In this document: positions 6,630 through 10,303 of the stretch, one piece after another
Position numbering within the stretch: position 1 is the first letter of the stretch
How the letters are laid out: every line of letters begins with the position of its first letter
Assembly (NCBI GenBank): GCA_001751085.1
Contig: MAXP01000202.1
Coordinates: 1-10,303 of the forward strand
From: Desulfobacterales bacterium C00003060
GTDB lineage: Bacteria > Desulfobacterota > Desulfobacteria > Desulfobacterales > C00003060
Length of the DNA: 10,303 nt
Reading direction: 5' to 3'
Position numbers and translations under genes: made by a program
Notes under the pieces: generated by a model
Told to the model about the DNA's origin: nothing
Databases searched by the model: none
What the model saw: only the letters and a program-made list of their open reading frames with translations

Positions 6630-8726
6630 ATGTTTCTCCTGAATCTATTTTATAAGAATGCCCGGATTAATGGATGTGGGAAGTTTTGCGTTGATAAAGA
6701 TCACGACAAGATTCGAAAATGGACCCGGCTACCCTCAGGCAAAAAAAGCCAAGAGCTCCTTAGGCTTATGGCGGTCGCCTGCGGGGGAACTGATTTTGTA
6801 CCCCATCTCCCATACAAGCTGGAGGAATTGTTGCGCAATCCTTTTGAATCTCTTGCAATTGAATTCATATTGGCTCGCCATGCTCCTGGTGATAGGAGCC
6901 CCTACCATCCAGCAATTACCGGCAATGGAGTTAAAATATACCTTCCTGGAAAGGCTGAGACCATTAAGAAAAAGGATTACCGTTACCTTCCCGAAAAGCT
7001 GAAAATTTGGAAACCTAAAATCGGAGACGGTAATTTAAACTACTTCCTTCTTGGATATGGCCATCAATTAAATCACTTTAATGATAAGGATAACTTTGAT
7101 TTTAGTGATACTTTTCATCGTATCGTCAGGTTTCACACCCTTTTTAACCCAAATGCACATGTCACTAATCCTTATGATTATCTCGTCAGGCTTCATTATA
7201 AGGCAGTTCTGAAGTCCCGTTATCCTGGTCAATTGATTATCCAATTACTCACCCATCTGTTAAAGAAATATTTTTCCATTAATACCGAGCCGTGGCTTGA
7301 AAGAACGGTAAGTTTTGAAAAAGAATGGGAAAACCTTTTACCCTGGCAAAAACGGGCTGTAGTTCCAATCATAGATACTGTTCGTCACGTTTATGATGCG
7401 TCCCCTAACATAGCAGATCCCCTTAATAAACGAGGGGTCATGTTATTGGATCGACCGGATCGTTTCTGTACCCCGAAAAGTTTTCCGTGCTGGATTACTG
7501 CTATGGACCGTCTGCTACCCAATGTTCAGTTCGTAATCACCCTTTCGCAAAAAGCAGACCTGGCCTTCCCCAACGCTGTTCGAAGGCGGCGTCTAAAACT
7601 TCCTGTGATAATCAACCGACCGAAACAAAAACCTGCGCCCCGGCTGAGGTCAAGAGATATTCTTCTTATTGATATAGACAGCCGGTTACCAAATTTAGCA
7701 TTGATGAAGCTCAGCAGTCATTTCAAGATGCAGGGAAAGCGGGTAATCCTTGCTCACAGGGACGATCGGATAAAAGGCGTGGAAGAAGTTTATGCAAGTT
7801 GTATTTTCTTTCATTCCAAGACAACATATCATGTCAAGAAACTACGTGAACATTATGGGAATGGGCTAATTGTCGGGGGCTCCGGTATCGATGTCAAACT
7901 CCGTCTTCCTAAAAAGATAGAAAATCTACCGGCTGATTACAGCCTTTACCCTGAACTTAAAGACAGGGCAATCGGTTTTCTCACACGGGGATGTCCGTTT
8001 AAATGCCCCTTTTGTATAGTACCGGTTAAAGAAGGTAGAGTAAAACAGGTCAGTGATCTTGATGCATTGCTGCAAAATCGACTGGGAAAACTGATTTTAC
8101 TGGATGACAATATTCTTTCTCATCCCAACTGCAATTTTTTTCTGGAAGAAATGGTGAAACGAAATATCGAGGTTAATTTCAACCAAACACTGGATATTCG
8201 ACTAATTGACAAGGAAAAGGCGAAGCTGTTAAAGCGCATTCGGCCTTCGAATGTAAGGTTTACCCGTCGAGTTTATCATTTCAGTCTCAATGACACGGGG
8301 AACTTAGACCTGGTCAGACGTAAATATCAACAATTAAAATTTACCCATAGCGATAACGTCGAATTCATTTGCATGTATGGTTATAACACAACTCTGGCAA
8401 ATGATTTGGAGCGATTTCGCTTTTTACGGTCACTTCCCGGAGCTTATGTGTTTGTTCAGCGTTATCAACCAATACGCGAGGGGCCACCACCGGATCTGTC
8501 AAATTTCTTTGATGACCATGCTGATGACCATATCGATGAATTGACCAATATCCTCTTTCCTCAAAATATGAAAAGCATGGAAAAATATTATCGCTGGTTG
8601 AGTAAATTGTATGCCCAAACATTTGGCAAATTGCATACCGGGCTGGTTGATACGATTTTCAGGTATAATAATAGGCAATCAAAGGGACGCTATATTGCAT
8701 CATTAGCCAGATTGAAGCCGGTGTAG
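6630..8726 (+). CDS. Radical SAM protein with cobalamin-binding-like domain and degenerate N-terminal ATPase
   Basis: In this 698-residue protein, residues ~343-440 (DILLIDIDSRLPNLALMKLS and YASCIFFHS to LIVGGSG) resemble the Rossmann-like B12-binding domain that precedes many radical SAM domains. The [4Fe-4S]-binding CxxxCxxC motif follows as C455-PFK-C459-PF-C462, and LILLDDNILSH further on fits the family barrel. These enzymes cleave S-adenosylmethionine to start radical chemistry; the substrate is unknown. The N-terminal ~330 residues resemble an AAA_15-like ATPase: INGCGKF (13-19) in the Walker A place, GYGH (142-145), LFNPNAHVTNPYDYLVRLHY (~171-190), LPWQKRAVVPIIDT, and VMLLDRPD (270-277) in the Walker B place with the catalytic Glu replaced by Arg. 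That part is inference. ATG 6630 has GAGG only three bases away. An ATG at 6604 in another frame (AGAGG before it) gives just 12 codons, so the 5' end could be frameshifted. Confidence 0.85.
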   Translation: MFLLNLFYKNARINGCGKFCVDKDHDKIRKWTRLPSGKKSQELLRLMAVACGGTDFVPHLPYKLEELLRNPFESLAIEFILARHAPGDRSPYHPAITGNGVKIYLPGKAETIKKKDYRYLPEKLKIWKPKIGDGNLNYFLLGYGHQLNHFNDKDNFDFSDTFHRIVRFHTLFNPNAHVTNPYDYLVRLHYKAVLKSRYPGQLIIQLLTHLLKKYFSINTEPWLERTVSFEKEWENLLPWQKRAVVPIIDTVRHVYDASPNIADPLNKRGVMLLDRPDRFCTPKSFPCWITAMDRLLPNVQFVITLSQKADLAFPNAVRRRRLKLPVIINRPKQKPAPRLRSRDILLIDIDSRLPNLALMKLSSHFKMQGKRVILAHRDDRIKGVEEVYASCIFFHSKTTYHVKKLREHYGNGLIVGGSGIDVKLRLPKKIENLPADYSLYPELKDRAIGFLTRGCPFKCPFCIVPVKEGRVKQVSDLDALLQNRLGKLILLDDNILSHPNCNFFLEEMVKRNIEVNFNQTLDIRLIDKEKAKLLKRIRPSNVRFTRRVYHFSLNDTGNLDLVRRKYQQLKFTHSDNVEFICMYGYNTTLANDLERFRFLRSLPGAYVFVQRYQPIREGPPPDLSNFFDDHADDHIDELTNILFPQNMKSMEKYYRWLSKLYAQTFGKLHTGLVDTIFRYNNRQSKGRYIASLARLKPV

Positions 8727-8734
8727 AAAAAAAT

Positions 8735-8757
8735 GGGGTGAAGTCTACGTTTGACCC
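8735..8757 (+). repeat. REP-like palindrome, left copy
   Basis: This 23-base unit begins GGGGTGAAGTCT and ends CGTTTGACCC. It is nearly the reverse complement of 9134-9156 (two mismatches). Folded on itself it pairs GGGTGAA with TTGACCC except at one base, so this copy's own hairpin is weakened. It starts eight bases after the radical SAM stop codon, a usual place for REP sequences. Confidence 0.7.
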
Positions 8758-9133
8758 TTGTTGTTAATTCACAGAAATCGAGGGCAATAAATCGAGGATA
8801 AGATGTCACTAATCTCCCATTAAATAAGGGTTTTTGCTTTAGAAACGTAAAGTGTTTATTTGAAGCAAGTATCTTTATGCTTTAGACGTAACCTATTGAT
8901 TATACTGCGATTCATGGTAAGGACATATTCTTACTGTTGAAATCGTATCAAATAAAGCCTTTACATTTTTATAACAAAGAATACGCTGTATCAAGGCTCT
9001 TCAAGGAAAATTCGCTTGAAAAACTCCCTTCGATATGTCTGTAATTAGTCAAGATTCAAGGGGGCATAGAAGTTCAGGAATAAAGATAAAAAATCAGAAA
9101 AAATATTGGAATAAGAGAAAATAGACTGCTGAT

Positions 9134-9156
9134 GGGTCAAACGGAGACTTGACCCC
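9134..9156 (-). repeat. REP-like palindrome, right copy; possible terminator
   Basis: This is the inverted partner of 8735-8757. Its own hairpin is perfect: GGGTCAA (9134-9140) pairs with TTGACCC (9149-9155) around an eight-base loop. TTATTTT follows at 9157-9163, so on the + strand it could also act as a rho-independent terminator. Paired inverted REPs are typical of sequences mobilised by REP-associated tyrosine transposases of the IS200/IS605 type; no such gene is in the window. Confidence 0.7.
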
Positions 9157-9187
9157 TTATTTTCCTTGTTTTAATGGCAATTATACA

Positions 9188-10303
9188 ATGATCCAAAGGG
9201 ATGCATTTAAAGAAGGACTTATTTATTCTTTGAAAAAAGAAGGCTTCTCTGATTGTTACACGTTTTTTCGGCTAAGCGAGTCCTTTGATATTTTTGGGAA
9301 TCTGACTATAATCTCAAATGCTGCAAAAGATGCAATTTATGATGCCTGTGGAGAAATTTCAAATACGACAAAAGGCACTATTGCAGGAATAGTTGTTGAC
9401 AAGAATGATCAAGTATTAAGTGGCGCCGAGGTTTTTATTGAACCACCTTCAGGTAACATTTATTATCTTGATGCAAACAATTTACCCAATCTGCCTTTAG
9501 CACAAACAGGATACTCCGGAAAATTTGTTATACTAAATGTTGCCCCCGGTAGCTATCGGATTTCAGCTAACCTCGATGGACAAAAGGTGTCTGTCATTGG
9601 CCCTGGAATAATCGTTCGCGAAAACTCGATTACAGTGGACGCCCTTGTAGATAAATCTGGTCTTGCTACCGGTGAAGGATGTGGCAATTTCGTTACATCC
9701 GACCTTTGGATCAAAGCCGTGATCAATAGTGAAGAGCAAGGCCCAATAGAGGCAGTCTGGAAAAAGGGTGGTGAAGACACCACATCTCGCGGAGATCGGG
9801 TGATATGGGGGCATTTCTATGCCAGCCCCAACGATGTTACCTGGGGCAGTGAGAACAATCCGGACCTTTTTGTCAAGATCTGGTTTGATGTGAGCGGAAG
9901 GGTAGATGTAAATTACTTCCATGTGTCGGTACCGGAAATAGAGGTCTATTCAGACTATCCGTATGATGGTACCCCTGATGAGCATGGCACTACCACAATG
10001 TCCAGAAGATACATCAGACAGTATTATGAAAACGGCCAGAGCCATATGGATGCAAATTACGAGGATGGGAATCCTCCAGCAGGATATTGGCCTACTGGCA
10101 ACCCTTCAGGCTACTCCATAATCAACGCTCTCGGGATTGGCAGCATAATCAATACTGAAGAAAAAGGCCCCATCGATGCGGTGTGGCGTTTGGGAGGCCA
10201 GGACACTACTTCCAGAGGGGACCAGGTGGTCTGGGGTCATTTTTATGCGAATCCTTCGGATGTTACCTGGGGCAGTGAGAACAATCCTGATCTGTTTGTC
10301 AAG
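9188..10303 (+). CDS. Probable surface/secreted repeat protein with carboxypeptidase-regulatory-like domain (3' end outside window)
   Basis: An open frame of 372 codons runs from ATG 9188 to the window edge with no stop. After a short N-terminal part (~1-55), residues ~60-155 (GTIAGIVVDKNDQVLSGAEV, LAQTGYSGKFVILNVAPGSYRI) match the CarboxypepD_reg-like beta-sandwich pattern, common in extracellular proteins. Then comes a repeat of 142 residues: IINTEEKGPIDAVW-type opening, DTTSRGD, VWGHFYA, and DVTWGSENNPDLFVK. The first unit starts at 9722 and the second at 10148, exactly 426 bases later with no gaps, and the second is cut by the window edge. No signal peptide and no Shine-Dalgarno site precede ATG 9188. 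The frame stays open upstream only to 9125, passing through the right REP copy. The gene may therefore be 5'-truncated by the REP-bounded element. Function unknown; an exported structural or adhesive role is inference. Confidence 0.75.
   Translation, partial: MIQRDAFKEGLIYSLKKEGFSDCYTFFRLSESFDIFGNLTIISNAAKDAIYDACGEISNTTKGTIAGIVVDKNDQVLSGAEVFIEPPSGNIYYLDANNLPNLPLAQTGYSGKFVILNVAPGSYRISANLDGQKVSVIGPGIIVRENSITVDALVDKSGLATGEGCGNFVTSDLWIKAVINSEEQGPIEAVWKKGGEDTTSRGDRVIWGHFYASPNDVTWGSENNPDLFVKIWFDVSGRVDVNYFHVSVPEIEVYSDYPYDGTPDEHGTTTMSRRYIRQYYENGQSHMDANYEDGNPPAGYWPTGNPSGYSIINALGIGSIINTEEKGPIDAVWRLGGQDTTSRGDQVVWGHFYANPSDVTWGSENNPDLFVK
9722..10303 (+). repeat. 426-bp tandem coding repeat (1.37 copies visible)
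   Basis: Unit 1 (9722-10147) and the start of unit 2 (10148-10303) align with a constant 426-base offset. GATGTTACCTGGGGCAGTGA at 9833 recurs identically at 10259. Differences between copies are mostly synonymous or conservative, suggesting recent duplication or selection on the domain. More copies probably lie past the window edge. Confidence 0.85.

Larger units (their letters stand above)
8727..9187. other. Non-coding region containing a REP-bounded element
   Basis: These 461 A+T-rich bases have no ORF of note on either strand. Their main content is a pair of inverted REP-like palindromes at 8735-8757 and 9134-9156, described separately. Inside lies a direct repeat, TGCTTTAGAAACGTAA (8835-8850) and TGCTTTAGACGTAA (8878-8891), differing by a two-base insertion. 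I see no tRNA, riboswitch or good promoter here. Confidence 0.6.

Noticed and set aside
6464..6655. 63-codon + strand frame between antitoxin and radical SAM gene
   Set aside because: It has no ribosome-binding site, overlaps the radical SAM start and shows no family resemblance.
9553..9922. Minus-strand frames opposite the repeat protein
   Set aside because: The + strand frame is continuous over 372 codons with in-frame repeats; the minus frames are shadows.
1..10303. CRISPR array, rRNA or tRNA genes, integrase or transposase genes
   Set aside because: None was seen on either strand; the repeats present are the REP pair, attC-like sites and the coding repeat.

Overview
The window looks like an accessory, laterally assembled stretch of a Gram-negative chromosome. 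I lean towards a deltaproteobacterium (Desulfobacterota) because of the gene mix and the REP-like palindromes, but no marker gene fixes the taxonomy. Base composition shifts from block to block: a G+C-rich first gene, an A+T-rich second gene, then moderate and A+T-rich blocks. All protein genes I accept lie on the + strand.

Layout. (1) 2-2611: the 3' part of a large polytopic membrane protein with a beta-rich extracytoplasmic domain; its start lies outside the window. (2) 2678-3499: an A+T-rich gene of unknown function. (3) 3500-3802: a non-coding gap ending in a strong sigma70-type promoter for the next gene. (4) 3803-4990: a Fic-domain AMP-transferase candidate that carries its own inhibitory helix. 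(5) 5008-6280: three attC-like integron recombination sites alternate with small genes. They are site A (5008-5065), a nucleotidyltransferase (5122-5643), site B (about 5625-5727), an unknown 156-residue protein (5738-6208) and site C (6203-6280). A prematurely stopped antitoxin (6299-6442) follows. No integrase is visible, so this resembles an integrase-less cassette array. (6) 6630-8726: a 698-residue radical SAM protein with a cobalamin-binding-like middle domain and, at its N-terminus, what reads as a decayed AAA/ABC-type ATPase. (7) 8735-9156: about 0.42 kb of non-coding DNA bounded by two inverted copies of a REP-like palindrome. (8) 9188 to the window end: the 5' part, as visible, of a probably surface or secreted repeat protein (carboxypeptidase-regulatory-like domain plus a 142-residue repeat); it has no visible signal peptide and runs off the edge.

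Functionally, the cassette section is rich in toxin-antitoxin or defence-type genes (Fic, a MNT/AbiEii-like nucleotidyltransferase, a TIGR02574-type antitoxin remnant). Each lacks its usual separate partner. The strongest observations are the cassette array itself, the degenerate ATPase-radical SAM fusion, and the REP-bounded element next to the apparently 5'-incomplete repeat protein.
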